Assembly: GCF_021531995.1 (NCBI RefSeq)
Contig: NZ_JAFBIZ010000007.1
Span: 1-47,815 of the forward strand
DNA from: Faecalicatena contorta
GTDB taxonomy: Bacteria > Bacillota > Clostridia > Lachnospirales > Lachnospiraceae
DNA length: 47,815 nucleotides
Direction of reading: 5' to 3'
The translations under genes were made by a program, and so were the position numbers. The notes beneath the pieces were generated by a model, which did not search any database, was not told the origin of the DNA, and saw nothing but the letters and a program-made list of their open reading frames with translations. Positions 34,402 to 42,780 of this stretch are shown here, in pieces. The number at the start of each line of letters is the position of its first letter. Within the stretch, counting starts at the first letter, position 1.

Positions 34402-36828
34402 ATGGCTGGAAAGTCAAAAAAGCGTAAAACTGTGCGAAAGGCGAAAAATAAAACTACGCAGTCAAGTTTTGTAAGAGATGAGATCATTGTATGGGTGACA
34501 CTTGCAGTCAGTATTCTGATATTGATCAGTAATTTTGGAATTGGCGGGTTCGTAGGGGAGACGATCTCGGAAATTCTTCTAAAGATATTTGGATGGATTG
34601 CATATGCGGTGCCTTTCCTTTTATTTGGAATGGTTGCATTTCTTATATCGAATAAAGAAAATGGGATTGCATATATGAAAGTTACTGCAGGTCTGATATT
34701 TACCGTATCAGCAGGGATGCTTCTTCATCTGATCAATGAACTGGGTGGACTCATTGGTGAGAAACTGACATCTGTACTGGTGCCGGCGATCGGAACCGCA
34801 GGAACATATGTTGTAACGATCATACTGATGATTATCTGCATGGTTCTTATCACAGGAAAGTCTGCACTTAAGGGTGTCAGGAGCGGAAGTGAAAAAGCCT
34901 ATGACAGGGCCAGAGAAGACGCAAGAAAGAGGCGTGAACATGCAGAAGAAAAGAAAAAGCAGAAAGAAGAAAGAATAAAGGCAGAAACCGGTCGAACCTC
35001 TGATGACAGAGAGGGAAAAGGAAGAAAGAGAAGTGACAGACACGTAGAGGGTGTGTCATTTGATACTACGATTGCTCAAAAATCTCCGGAAGTTAAGGAA
35101 CTTCCTGTTGATCCTAAGGAAGCAAGAGGTCCTGAAAAACCAGATTTTGTGATCAATCGTGCGGAGCCTTATGAAGAGGATGAAATCGAGACGGAGGCAC
35201 AGGAAGGTGTGTCAAAAACGCCGGAAGATGATGTGGCAGATGTTCCAAAGAAAAAAAGCAAAATGAGCGAAGAAGGAATTGCAGGAGAGGTTGCGAATGT
35301 TGCAGCAAGTGTTGCAGCAGAAGCGGCAAAACCGAAAAAACCGTATAAATTCCCCCCGATATCTCTGCTAAAACGGGGAAAAAGGACTGCCGGGGAGTCA
35401 GATGCTCATTTACGGGAAACTGCAATGAAGCTTCAGCAGACACTGCAGAACTTTGGTGTAAATGTTACAATTACGAATGTCAGCTGCGGACCATCTGTGA
35501 CACGATATGAGCTTCAGCCCGAAATGGGAGTAAAAGTAAGCAAGATTGTCGGGCTTGCAGATGATATTAAACTGAACCTTGCGGCTGCGGATATTCGGAT
35601 CGAGGCACCGATCCCCGGAAAAGCGGCTGTCGGTATTGAAGTGCCAAATAAAGAAAATACTGCAGTCAGACTCAGAGACCTTCTGGAAACGAATGAATTT
35701 AAAAACTGTACTTCGAAGGTCGCTTTTGCAGTCGGAAAGGATATTGCAGGCAACACGGTCATTGCAGATATTGCAAAGATGCCGCATCTTCTGATCGCAG
35801 GAGCAACAGGTTCCGGAAAATCGGTCTGCATCAATACACTGATCATGAGTATCTTGTATAAGGCCAGGCCGGAGGAAGTAAAATTGCTCATGATCGACCC
35901 GAAAGTAGTAGAATTAAGTGTATATAATGGAATTCCACACCTTATGATTCCGGTTGTCACAGACCCTAAGAAGGCTGCAGGTGCACTGAACTGGGCGGTT
36001 GCAGAGATGACAAGAAGATATAAGGAATTTGCCGACAACCAGGTGCGTGATATGAAGGGATATAATGAGAAGATCAGGGGCATGCAGGATGAAAACGGAG
36101 ATCCGTTAAAACCGATGCCACAGATCGTGGTGATCGTGGATGAGCTTGCAGATCTGATGATGGTGGCACACGGAGAAGTGGAAGAAGCAATCTGCCGTCT
36201 GGCGCAGCTTGCCAGAGCAGCAGGAATCCATCTGGTTCTTGCGACGCAGAGACCATCTGTAGATGTTATTACTGGCCTGATCAAGGCAAATATGCCATCT
36301 CGTATTGCGTTTTCTGTATCATCAGGAGTCGATTCCAGAACCATCATTGATATGAATGGTGCAGAAAAACTTCTCGGTAAGGGAGACATGCTCTTTTATC
36401 CTGCCGGCTATCAGAAGCCGGCACGCGTGCAGGGATCCTTTGTGACGGATTCTGAAGTTCAGGAAGTCGTTGATTACCTGATCAGGCAAAATGGAGATGC
36501 TACATATAATGATGAAGTGGTGCAGCATGTTAATACGTGTCAGAGCGGAGGTATTACTTCTGCTTTAGAAGATGATGGAAGAGACGTATATTTTACAGAA
36601 GCCGGAAGACTGATCATTGAGAAAGAAAAAGCATCAATCGGAATGCTTCAGAGAGCGTTCAAGATTGGATTTAACAGAGCGGCTAGGATTATGGATCAGC
36701 TGTTTGAAGCGGGAGTTGTCGGACCGGAAGAGGGGACAAAACCAAGAAAAGTACTGATGACTTCTGAAGAATTTGAACAGTATACGAATCAGCAATCAGG
36801 CAGGAGGAACTCGGAAGATGAAATGTAG
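34402..36828 (+). CDS. DNA translocase FtsK/SpoIIIE
   Basis: An 808-residue septal DNA pump. Several membrane helices (about 30-155) anchor it, followed by a charged linker (about 160-310, rich in Lys/Glu), the alpha-beta RecA-like motor and a C-terminal gamma DNA-orienting domain (about 740-800). Walker A is [11 protein letters not shown] (near 466) and Walker [14 protein letters not shown] (near 573); [15 protein letters not shown] and GKGDMLFYP are further motor signatures. Whether it acts in vegetative division (FtsK) or sporulation (SpoIIIE) cannot be told from sequence. GGGGGAG lies upstream. The next gene overlaps its last 11 bases. Confidence 0.94.
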   Translation: MAGKSKKRKTVRKAKNKTTQSSFVRDEIIVWVTLAVSILILISNFGIGGFVGETISEILLKIFGWIAYAVPFLLFGMVAFLISNKENGIAYMKVTAGLIFTVSAGMLLHLINELGGLIGEKLTSVLVPAIGTAGTYVVTIILMIICMVLITGKSALKGVRSGSEKAYDRAREDARKRREHAEEKKKQKEERIKAETGRTSDDREGKGRKRSDRHVEGVSFDTTIAQKSPEVKELPVDPKEARGPEKPDFVINRAEPYEEDEIETEAQEGVSKTPEDDVADVPKKKSKMSEEGIAGEVANVAASVAAEAAKPKKPYKFPPISLLKRGKRTAGESDAHLRETAMKLQQTLQNFGVNVTITNVSCGPSVTRYELQPEMGVKVSKIVGLADDIKLNLAAADIRIEAPIPGKAAVGIEVPNKENTAVRLRDLLETNEFKNCTSKVAFAVGKDIAGNTVIADIAKMPHLLIAGATGSGKSVCINTLIMSILYKARPEEVKLLMIDPKVVELSVYNGIPHLMIPVVTDPKKAAGALNWAVAEMTRRYKEFADNQVRDMKGYNEKIRGMQDENGDPLKPMPQIVVIVDELADLMMVAHGEVEEAICRLAQLARAAGIHLVLATQRPSVDVITGLIKANMPSRIAFSVSSGVDSRTIIDMNGAEKLLGKGDMLFYPAGYQKPARVQGSFVTDSEVQEVVDYLIRQNGDATYNDEVVQHVNTCQSGGITSALEDDGRDVYFTEAGRLIIEKEKASIGMLQRAFKIGFNRAARIMDQLFEAGVVGPEEGTKPRKVLMTSEEFEQYTNQQSGRRNSEDEM

Positions 36829-38047
36829 GTACTGTGGACACATAATACCTGAGGGAATATTATATTGCAGTCATTGCGGAAAAGAAGTCTGTATTGTCCC
36901 TGACTACAATCCGCTGGATGATATGCTGACGGCGCAGATCAAGGGCGCCATCACCGGAGATAACAGTTACGATGCGGAAGAAATCTATGATTCCATCCGA
37001 AATACCGGTGATTTCCAGAAAAATGACAACAGGAGAACAACCGGAAGAACCAGAACTTCCACCAGAACGACTGGCAGACAGATGTCCGAACGGGAAAGAC
37101 GAAGAAGACAGGCAGAGCGTAGAAAAGCGATCAGACGCAGAAAAAGAAAACGAGCTCTTCTGATTATTGGCAGTCTTCTTCTGATTATCCTGATTGTAGG
37201 TATTGCGGCATATCAGACTTCCTATCTTGGAATGATCAATAAAGGAAATAAAAATCTGAATAATAAAGACTATAACCTTGCAGAATCTTATTTTGAAAAG
37301 GCATTATCCAAAGATGAAAAAAGAGCAGATGCATATATCGGACTGTCAAAGGTATATCTTGCGCAGAAGAATGAAGATAAGGCAGAAAGTGTTTTCCTGA
37401 ATGCAATCGATAAGCAGAAAGATAATGTTGACCTGTATAATGCATGTATTCAATATTACATGGACACGGATCAGAAAGAGGAGATCCCGATTCTCCTTGA
37501 AGATGCCGAGGACAGTGTAGTTGATGCATTATCGGAATATGTGATCAGCAAACCAGAATTCAGTCTTGATTCAGAAACAGTATATGATGATGTACAGGAG
37601 CTGACACTGACTGCAGAGGAAGGTTATACGATCTATTACACGACAGATGAAAAGAATCCGACTACGAACAGTGAAAAGTATTCTTCCCCGATCCAGATTA
37701 AAGAGGGAGAAACAGTAATCACAGCAATTGCGGTCAACAAGGATGGAATTCCAAGTCTTCCGTCAAAGAAGACGTATACAGTGGAGCTTCCTGTGGAAGA
37801 TGCTCCGGCAGTATCACCTTCAACAGGGCAATATGAATCTGCGATGCAGATTGAGATAAAAGTTCCGGATGGATATGAAGCATATTATACAATGGACAAG
37901 AGTGATCCAACGACTGCATCTACGAAGTATACCGGCCCGATTCCAATGCCGGAAGGTGAGACAATATTTAAAGCAATTCTTGTCAATGCAAAAGGACGGA
38001 CCAGTGATATTACAACAAGAAACTATGTATATAATAGTGGTAATTAA
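36818..38047 (+). CDS. Zinc-ribbon, TM, TPR and chitobiase-like membrane protein
   Basis: A 409-residue protein I do not recognise as a named family. An N-terminal zinc ribbon (CRYCG then CSHCG, residues 3-20) is followed by a basic, arginine-rich linker (about 65-120), one membrane helix ([20 protein letters not shown], about 120-140), a TPR-like helical pair ([20 protein letters not shown] region, about 150-215) and two repeats resembling chitobiase/beta-hexosaminidase C-terminal Ig-like domains (about 250-325 and 330-405). Each repeat has YT/YY-T-D/M-D-K-x-P/DPTT motifs ([24 protein letters not shown]). The ribbon should be cytoplasmic and the TPR and repeats outside. Its start overlaps the end of ftsK by 11 bases; the stretch before it reads GGAGGAACTCGGAAG. 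It is probably coexpressed with ftsK. Confidence 0.75.
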   Translation: MKCRYCGHIIPEGILYCSHCGKEVCIVPDYNPLDDMLTAQIKGAITGDNSYDAEEIYDSIRNTGDFQKNDNRRTTGRTRTSTRTTGRQMSERERRRRQAERRKAIRRRKRKRALLIIGSLLLIILIVGIAAYQTSYLGMINKGNKNLNNKDYNLAESYFEKALSKDEKRADAYIGLSKVYLAQKNEDKAESVFLNAIDKQKDNVDLYNACIQYYMDTDQKEEIPILLEDAEDSVVDALSEYVISKPEFSLDSETVYDDVQELTLTAEEGYTIYYTTDEKNPTTNSEKYSSPIQIKEGETVITAIAVNKDGIPSLPSKKTYTVELPVEDAPAVSPSTGQYESAMQIEIKVPDGYEAYYTMDKSDPTTASTKYTGPIPMPEGETIFKAILVNAKGRTSDITTRNYVYNSGN

Positions 38048-38049
38048 TG

Positions 38050-38082
38050 AAAGGCTACTGTAATAAGCAGTAGCCTTTTTTG
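38050..38082 (+). terminator. Terminator of the ftsK run
   Basis: An 11-bp stem (38050-38060 with 38068-38078), a 7-base loop and a T6 run. Confidence 0.85.
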
Positions 38083-38117
38083 TACTGAAAAAAATACAAT
38101 TTTCTATGAAATATATA

Positions 38118-38146
38118 TTGCGTTAAATATTTAACGGGTTTATAAT
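38118..38146 (+). promoter_or_regulatory. adh promoter with Rex-like operator
   Basis: TTGCGT (38118-38123) and consensus TATAAT (38141-38146) are spaced by 17 bases. A perfect 16-bp palindrome, CGTTAAATATTTAACG (38121-38136), fills the spacer and overlaps the -35. It matches the clostridial Rex pattern TTGTTAA-N4-TTAACAA in the inner GTTAA...TTAAC. Rex bound here would exclude polymerase. Confidence 0.7.
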
Positions 38147-38194
38147 TTTGATAAAGATTTAACAAAACATCATTTTAAAAGGAGAGATTGTACA

Positions 38195-39376
38195 ATGGCA
38201 AGATTTACTTTACCAAGAGATGTGTATCACGGAAAAGGATGCCTTGAAGAGCTGAAGAATTTAAAAGGGAAAAAGGCAATCCTTGTTGTCGGCGGTGGTT
38301 CTATGAAACGTCAGGGATTTTTGGACCGGGCAGTTAACTATCTGAAGGAAGGCGGAATGGAAGTGGAATTATTCGAGGGTGTAGAACCAGATCCGTCTGT
38401 TGAGACCGTTATGAAAGGTGCGGAAGCAATGCGCGCATTTGAACCGGACTGGATTGTTGCAATGGGTGGAGGATCTCCAATTGACGCTGCAAAAGCAATG
38501 TGGGCTTTCTATGAATATCCGGATACCACATTTGAAGATCTGTGTATTCCGTTTAACTTCCCGGAATTAAGACAGAAAGCAAAATTTGCGGCAATTCCTT
38601 CTACTTCCGGAACTGCAACAGAAGTAACCGCATTCTCAGTTATCACAAACTATCAGACAGGTGTAAAATATCCGCTTGCAGACTTTAATATTACACCGGA
38701 TGTAGCCATTGTAGATCCTGATCTTGTTATGGGTCTTCCTGCGAAACAGGTTGCTTATACAGGTATGGATGCACTTACACATGCGATTGAGGCTTATGTG
38801 TCTACATTAAATTGTCCATTTACAGATCCACTTGCACTGCAGGCAATTGAAATGGTACTTGATTATCTTCCGGCTTCTTATAATGGCAATATGGAAGCCA
38901 GAGAGCAGATGCATTATGCGCAGTGTCTGGCAGGAATGGCTTTCTCTAACGCACTGCTTGGTATCGTGCATTCTATGGCACATAAGACAGGAGCAGCATT
39001 CTCTACCGGACATATTCCTCATGGATGTGCCAATGCAATCTACCTTCCATATGTAATCAAATACAATGCCAAGGATCCGGTTGCCGCATCACGTTATGCT
39101 GAGATTGCACGCAGAATGGGACTTGCAGGAACGTCAGAAAAAGCTTTGATCAACAGTCTGTGTGAGAAGATTGACGAATTTAATGTAAAATTAAACATTC
39201 CAAAAACACTGAAAGACTTTGGCATTAATGAAGACGAGTTCAAAGAAAAACTTGATAAGATTGCAGAACTGGCAGTTGGTGATGCTTGTACAGGATCCAA
39301 TCCCAGAGCAATTGATCCGAAGGCAATGGCAAAATTATTCACATGTACATATTACGGAACAGAAGTTGATTTCTAG
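38195..39376 (+). CDS. Iron-type alcohol dehydrogenase
   Basis: A 393-residue group III (iron-containing) alcohol dehydrogenase, most likely NADH-dependent reduction of aldehydes to ethanol or butanol as an electron sink. The dinucleotide-binding glycine patch is VVGGGSMKR and MGGGSPIDAAKAMW; the metal ligands are His in DALTHAIEAY, GIVHSMAHKTGA and the IPHGCANAIYLP region. Start ATG 38195 has AAAGGAG upstream. The promoter carries a Rex-like operator and rex is encoded 12 kb away, so induction by high NADH is likely. Substrate is not decided by sequence. Confidence 0.92.
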   Translation: MARFTLPRDVYHGKGCLEELKNLKGKKAILVVGGGSMKRQGFLDRAVNYLKEGGMEVELFEGVEPDPSVETVMKGAEAMRAFEPDWIVAMGGGSPIDAAKAMWAFYEYPDTTFEDLCIPFNFPELRQKAKFAAIPSTSGTATEVTAFSVITNYQTGVKYPLADFNITPDVAIVDPDLVMGLPAKQVAYTGMDALTHAIEAYVSTLNCPFTDPLALQAIEMVLDYLPASYNGNMEAREQMHYAQCLAGMAFSNALLGIVHSMAHKTGAAFSTGHIPHGCANAIYLPYVIKYNAKDPVAASRYAEIARRMGLAGTSEKALINSLCEKIDEFNVKLNIPKTLKDFGINEDEFKEKLDKIAELAVGDACTGSNPRAIDPKAMAKLFTCTYYGTEVDF

Positions 39377-39390
39377 AGGATTAAGATATG

Positions 39391-39424
39391 AAAAAGCAGG
39401 TGCATCATGGCATCTGCTTTTTTT
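39391..39424 (+). terminator. adh terminator
   Basis: A 13-bp stem with one G-U pair (39391-39403 with 39410-39422), a 6-base loop and a T-run extending past the stem. Confidence 0.8.
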
Positions 39425-39478
39425 CCCTCATTTTTAGAAAAAAATTTTCAATATTGATAATTAAATAACGATAATCAC

Positions 39479-39507
39479 TTGCGAAAATCCTGCAGGGGTA
39501 TTATTAT
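39479..39507 (+). promoter_or_regulatory. nfnA promoter
   Basis: TTGCGA (39479-39484) and TATTAT (39502-39507) are spaced by 17 bases. A degenerate Rex-like sequence TTGATAATTAAATAACGA (39454-39471) lies just upstream of the -35, with five of seven matches in each half. Confidence 0.45.
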
Positions 39508-39539
39508 AGAATTAATATCGCAAAATAGGAGGAAATAAG

Positions 39540-40427
39540 ATGTATAAGATATTAAGAGCAGAACAATTGACTGCTAACATCTTTCTTATGGATGTAGAAG
39601 CTCCTCGTGTAGCAAAACATTGTGAACCTGGACAGTTCGTAATCGTTAAGATGGATGAAAAAGGGGAAAGAATCCCGCTTACGATCTGTGACTATGACAG
39701 AGAAGCTGGAACAATCACAATCATATTCCAGCCGGTAGGTGCATCTACCATGAAGATGAAAGAATTACAGGCAGGAGATTATTTCCGTGATTTCACAGGA
39801 CCACTGGGAAATGCTTCTGAACTGATCGAAGAAGACATTGAAGAATTGAAAAAGAAAAAAATTCTCTTTGTCGGCGGCGGAGTAGGTGCGGCTCCGGTAT
39901 ACCCGCAGGTAAAATGGATGCATGAACATGGAGTAGATGTGGATGTTATTATTGGTTCTAAGACGAAAGATCTCCTGATTCTTGAAAAAGAGATGGAAGC
40001 TGTTTCTGGTAATTATTATCCTTGTACAGATGACGGATCATATGGACATGCCGGTATGGTTACAACCATGATTGAAGAACTGGTAGAAAAAGGCAATAAA
40101 TATGATATCTGCGTAGCAATCGGACCTATGATCATGATGAAATTCGTATGTCTTCTCACAAAGAAGCTTGAGATTCCAACGATCGTCAGCATGAACCCGA
40201 TCATGGTTGATGGAACCGGAATGTGCGGTGCATGTCGTCTGCATGTTGGAGATGAGATAAAATTTGCCTGTGTAGACGGACCAGAATTTGACGGACACCT
40301 TGTCAATTTCGACGAGGCAATGAAGAGACAGCAGATGTATAAGACACAGGAAGGTCGTGCTGTTCTGAAATTACAAGAAGGCGACACCCACCATGGTGGA
40401 TGCGGACATTGCGGAGGTGACGAGTAA
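39540..40427 (+). CDS. nfnA: NfnA-type FAD/NAD(P)-binding subunit
   Basis: A 295-residue ferredoxin-NADP reductase-like subunit of the NADH-dependent reduced ferredoxin:NADP+ oxidoreductase (electron bifurcating), or the equivalent sulfide dehydrogenase/glutamate synthase beta-type pair. It has an N-terminal FAD domain (PGQFVIVKM near 32; LTICDYD), a nucleotide domain (ILFVGGGVGAAPVYPQVKW) and a C-terminal [2Fe-2S] site with MCGACR and FACVDGPEFDG. The last 12 residues are His/Cys-rich (HHGGCGHCGG). AGGAGGAAATAAG lies before the start. The stop overlaps the nfnB start by one base (TAATG), so translation is coupled. Confidence 0.88.
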   Translation: MYKILRAEQLTANIFLMDVEAPRVAKHCEPGQFVIVKMDEKGERIPLTICDYDREAGTITIIFQPVGASTMKMKELQAGDYFRDFTGPLGNASELIEEDIEELKKKKILFVGGGVGAAPVYPQVKWMHEHGVDVDVIIGSKTKDLLILEKEMEAVSGNYYPCTDDGSYGHAGMVTTMIEELVEKGNKYDICVAIGPMIMMKFVCLLTKKLEIPTIVSMNPIMVDGTGMCGACRLHVGDEIKFACVDGPEFDGHLVNFDEAMKRQQMYKTQEGRAVLKLQEGDTHHGGCGHCGGDE

Positions 40428-41815
40428 TGGCAGACGTATTAAAGAGAGTACCTGTTAGAGAACAGGATCCAAAGGTCAGAGCAACAAACTTTGAAGAAGT
40501 ATGTTATGGATATAACAAAGAAGAAGCAATGGAAGAGGCAACGCGCTGCCTGAACTGTAAAAACGCGAAATGTATCCAGGGATGTCCTGTATCCATTAAT
40601 ATTCCGGGATTTATTTCAAAAGTGAAAGATGGAGATATCGAAGGCGCATATCAGGTAATCGGTGAGTCTTCCGCTCTTCCGGCTATCTGCGGACGTGTAT
40701 GTCCACAGGAATCTCAGTGTGAGAGCAAATGTATCCGCGGAATCAAGGGTGATCCGGTATCCATCGGAAAACTGGAAAGATTCGTAGCAGATTATGCACT
40801 TGAGAATGATATTAAGCCGGCAAAAGCAGAGAAAACCAATGGTCATAAGGTAGCAGTCATTGGTTCCGGACCGTCCGGACTTACCTGTGCAGGTGATCTG
40901 GCAAAACTCGGCTATGAAGTAACTGTTTTCGAAGCGTTACATGAACTGGGAGGAGTATTGGTATACGGTATTCCGGAGTTCCGTCTTCCAAAACAGAAAG
41001 TCGTTAAGAAAGAAATTGAAAAAGTAAAAGAACTGGGCGTAAAATTTGAGACCAACGTAGTAATCGGAAAGTCTACCACCATCGATCAGTTGATGGAAGA
41101 AGAAGATTTTGAAGCGGTATTCATCGGTTCAGGTGCTGGTCTTCCGATGTTCATGGGCATCCCTGGAGAAACCGCAAACGGTGTATTCTCTGCAAATGAA
41201 TACCTGACAAGAAGTAATCTGATGAAAGCGTTTGATGACTCCTATGATACACCGATCGCAGCAGGCAAGAAAGTTGCTGTCGTTGGCGGCGGTAACGTAG
41301 CAATGGATGCTGCAAGAACAGCACTTCGTCTCGGCGCAGAGGTACATATCGTATATCGTCGTAGTGAGGCAGAACTTCCTGCCAGAGTGGAGGAAGTACA
41401 TCATGCAAAAGAGGAAGGTGTTATCTTTGATCTTCTGACCAATCCAAAGGAAATTCTCGTCGATGAAAATGGTTGGGTAAAAGGCATGAAAGTCATCAAG
41501 ATGGAACTTGGTGAACCTGATGCTTCCGGAAGAAGACGTCCGGTTGAGATTGCCGGATCTGAATATGAGATCGAAGTTGATACTGTTATCATGTCTCTTG
41601 GAACTTCACCGAACCCGTTGATCTCTTCTACAACCAAGGGTCTGGAAGTAAATAAGAGAAAATGTATTGTAGCAGAAGAGTCCAATGGACAGACCTCCAA
41701 GGCATGTGTATTTGCAGGTGGTGACGCTGTTACAGGTGCAGCTACGGTAATCCTTGCCATGGGTGCAGGAAAAGCCGGTGCAAAAGGTATTCATGAACTG
41801 TTATCAGCAAAATAA
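40427..41815 (+). CDS. nfnB: NfnB-type glutamate synthase-like subunit
   Basis: A 462-residue flavoprotein with two N-terminal [4Fe-4S] cysteine clusters (CLNCKNAKCIQGCPV and CGRVCPQESQCESKCIRG) and two dinucleotide-binding motifs (VAVIGSGPSGLTCAGDLA and VAVVGGGNVAMDAARTALR). This is the glutamate synthase small-subunit fold, and with the FAD/[2Fe-2S] subunit upstream it fits NfnB of the Nfn complex, which exchanges electrons among NADH, NADPH and ferredoxin. An alternative annotation is GltA, NADPH-dependent glutamate synthase; no glutamate synthase large subunit is nearby. It ends at a strong hairpin. Confidence 0.88.
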   Translation: MADVLKRVPVREQDPKVRATNFEEVCYGYNKEEAMEEATRCLNCKNAKCIQGCPVSINIPGFISKVKDGDIEGAYQVIGESSALPAICGRVCPQESQCESKCIRGIKGDPVSIGKLERFVADYALENDIKPAKAEKTNGHKVAVIGSGPSGLTCAGDLAKLGYEVTVFEALHELGGVLVYGIPEFRLPKQKVVKKEIEKVKELGVKFETNVVIGKSTTIDQLMEEEDFEAVFIGSGAGLPMFMGIPGETANGVFSANEYLTRSNLMKAFDDSYDTPIAAGKKVAVVGGGNVAMDAARTALRLGAEVHIVYRRSEAELPARVEEVHHAKEEGVIFDLLTNPKEILVDENGWVKGMKVIKMELGEPDASGRRRPVEIAGSEYEIEVDTVIMSLGTSPNPLISSTTKGLEVNKRKCIVAEESNGQTSKACVFAGGDAVTGAATVILAMGAGKAGAKGIHELLSAK

Positions 41816-41838
41816 TAATGTAATATAATAAAGCATAC

Positions 41839-41888
41839 AAAGTCCCTGTTCTGTAGATACTGATTATCTACGATACAGGGACTTTTTC
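41839..41888 (+). terminator. nfnAB terminator
   Basis: An 11-bp outer stem (41839-41849 with 41875-41885), a 7-bp inner stem (41853-41859 with 41865-41871) and a T5 run. Confidence 0.85.
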
Positions 41889-41949
41889 TGTACCAAATGG
41901 AATAGATATGGTATGATAATATATAATGTTTTGGAAAGAGAGAGGATAT

Positions 41950-42723
41950 ATGACAATATTTACAGGTTTAATCATTCCATTTATTGGCACTACACTTGGA
42001 GCCGCATGTGTGTTATTTATGAAAAATGAGCTGAGGCCGGCAATTCAAAAAGCACTTCTCGGATTTGCTGCAGGTGTCATGGTAGCTGCTTCCGTGTGGT
42101 CACTTCTGATCCCTGCCATGGAGATATCAAAAACGATGGGGAAGTTTGCGTTTATTCCTGCCGCGTCCGGTTTCCTTCTGGGTATCATATTCTTGTTAGC
42201 CCTTGATCGTCTGATTCCACATCTTCATCTGGGATGTGAAGAGGCAGAAGGACCAAAGTGTTCCCTGAAAAAATCTACGATGCTGATTCTGGCAGTCACG
42301 ATTCATAATATACCGGAAGGAATATCCAGTGGAGCCGTGTTTGCCGGATTGCTTACAGATAATGCCAATGTTACACTGGCGGGTGCTTTTGCACTGTCGA
42401 TCGGAATTGCGATTCAGAACCTTCCGGAAGGATTTATTGTATCACTTCCGATTCGAAGCGAAAGAGGACGTGGAAAGGCATTCATGTCCGGAATGCTGTC
42501 CGGAATCGTAGAACCAATTGCAGGAGGAATCACTGTGCTTCTTGCCGCATATATTACACCTGTGCTTCCGTATCTTCTTGCATTTGCTGCAGGAGCCATG
42601 ATCTACGTAGTCGTGGAGGAATTGATTCCGGAGTCTGCGGAAGGCGAACACAGTAACATAGGAACCATCGGATTTGCCATCGGTTTTGTAATCATGATGA
42701 TTCTGGATGTAGCACTCGGGTAA
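41950..42723 (+). CDS. ZIP family metal transporter
   Basis: A 257-residue ZIP-type divalent metal transporter (GufA/ZupT-like), likely for zinc or iron. About eight membrane helices are predicted. The metal-binding helix IV motif is AVTIHNIPEGISSG (near 123-136) and helix V has QNLPEGFIVS, where His is replaced by Gln as in several bacterial members. The intracellular loop is short (CEEAEGPKCSLKK). The frame is open to 41926, but ATG 41950 has GAGAGAGG about 4 bases upstream and gives the usual N-terminus. The promoter is not clear: TATAAT at 41922-41927 has no good -35. Confidence 0.88.
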   Translation: MTIFTGLIIPFIGTTLGAACVLFMKNELRPAIQKALLGFAAGVMVAASVWSLLIPAMEISKTMGKFAFIPAASGFLLGIIFLLALDRLIPHLHLGCEEAEGPKCSLKKSTMLILAVTIHNIPEGISSGAVFAGLLTDNANVTLAGAFALSIGIAIQNLPEGFIVSLPIRSERGRGKAFMSGMLSGIVEPIAGGITVLLAAYITPVLPYLLAFAAGAMIYVVVEELIPESAEGEHSNIGTIGFAIGFVIMMILDVALG

Positions 42724-42780
42724 CCTTGTAACGGGAATTTACTAATAATACGAATAATCAGAAGGGATACATGTAAAAGT

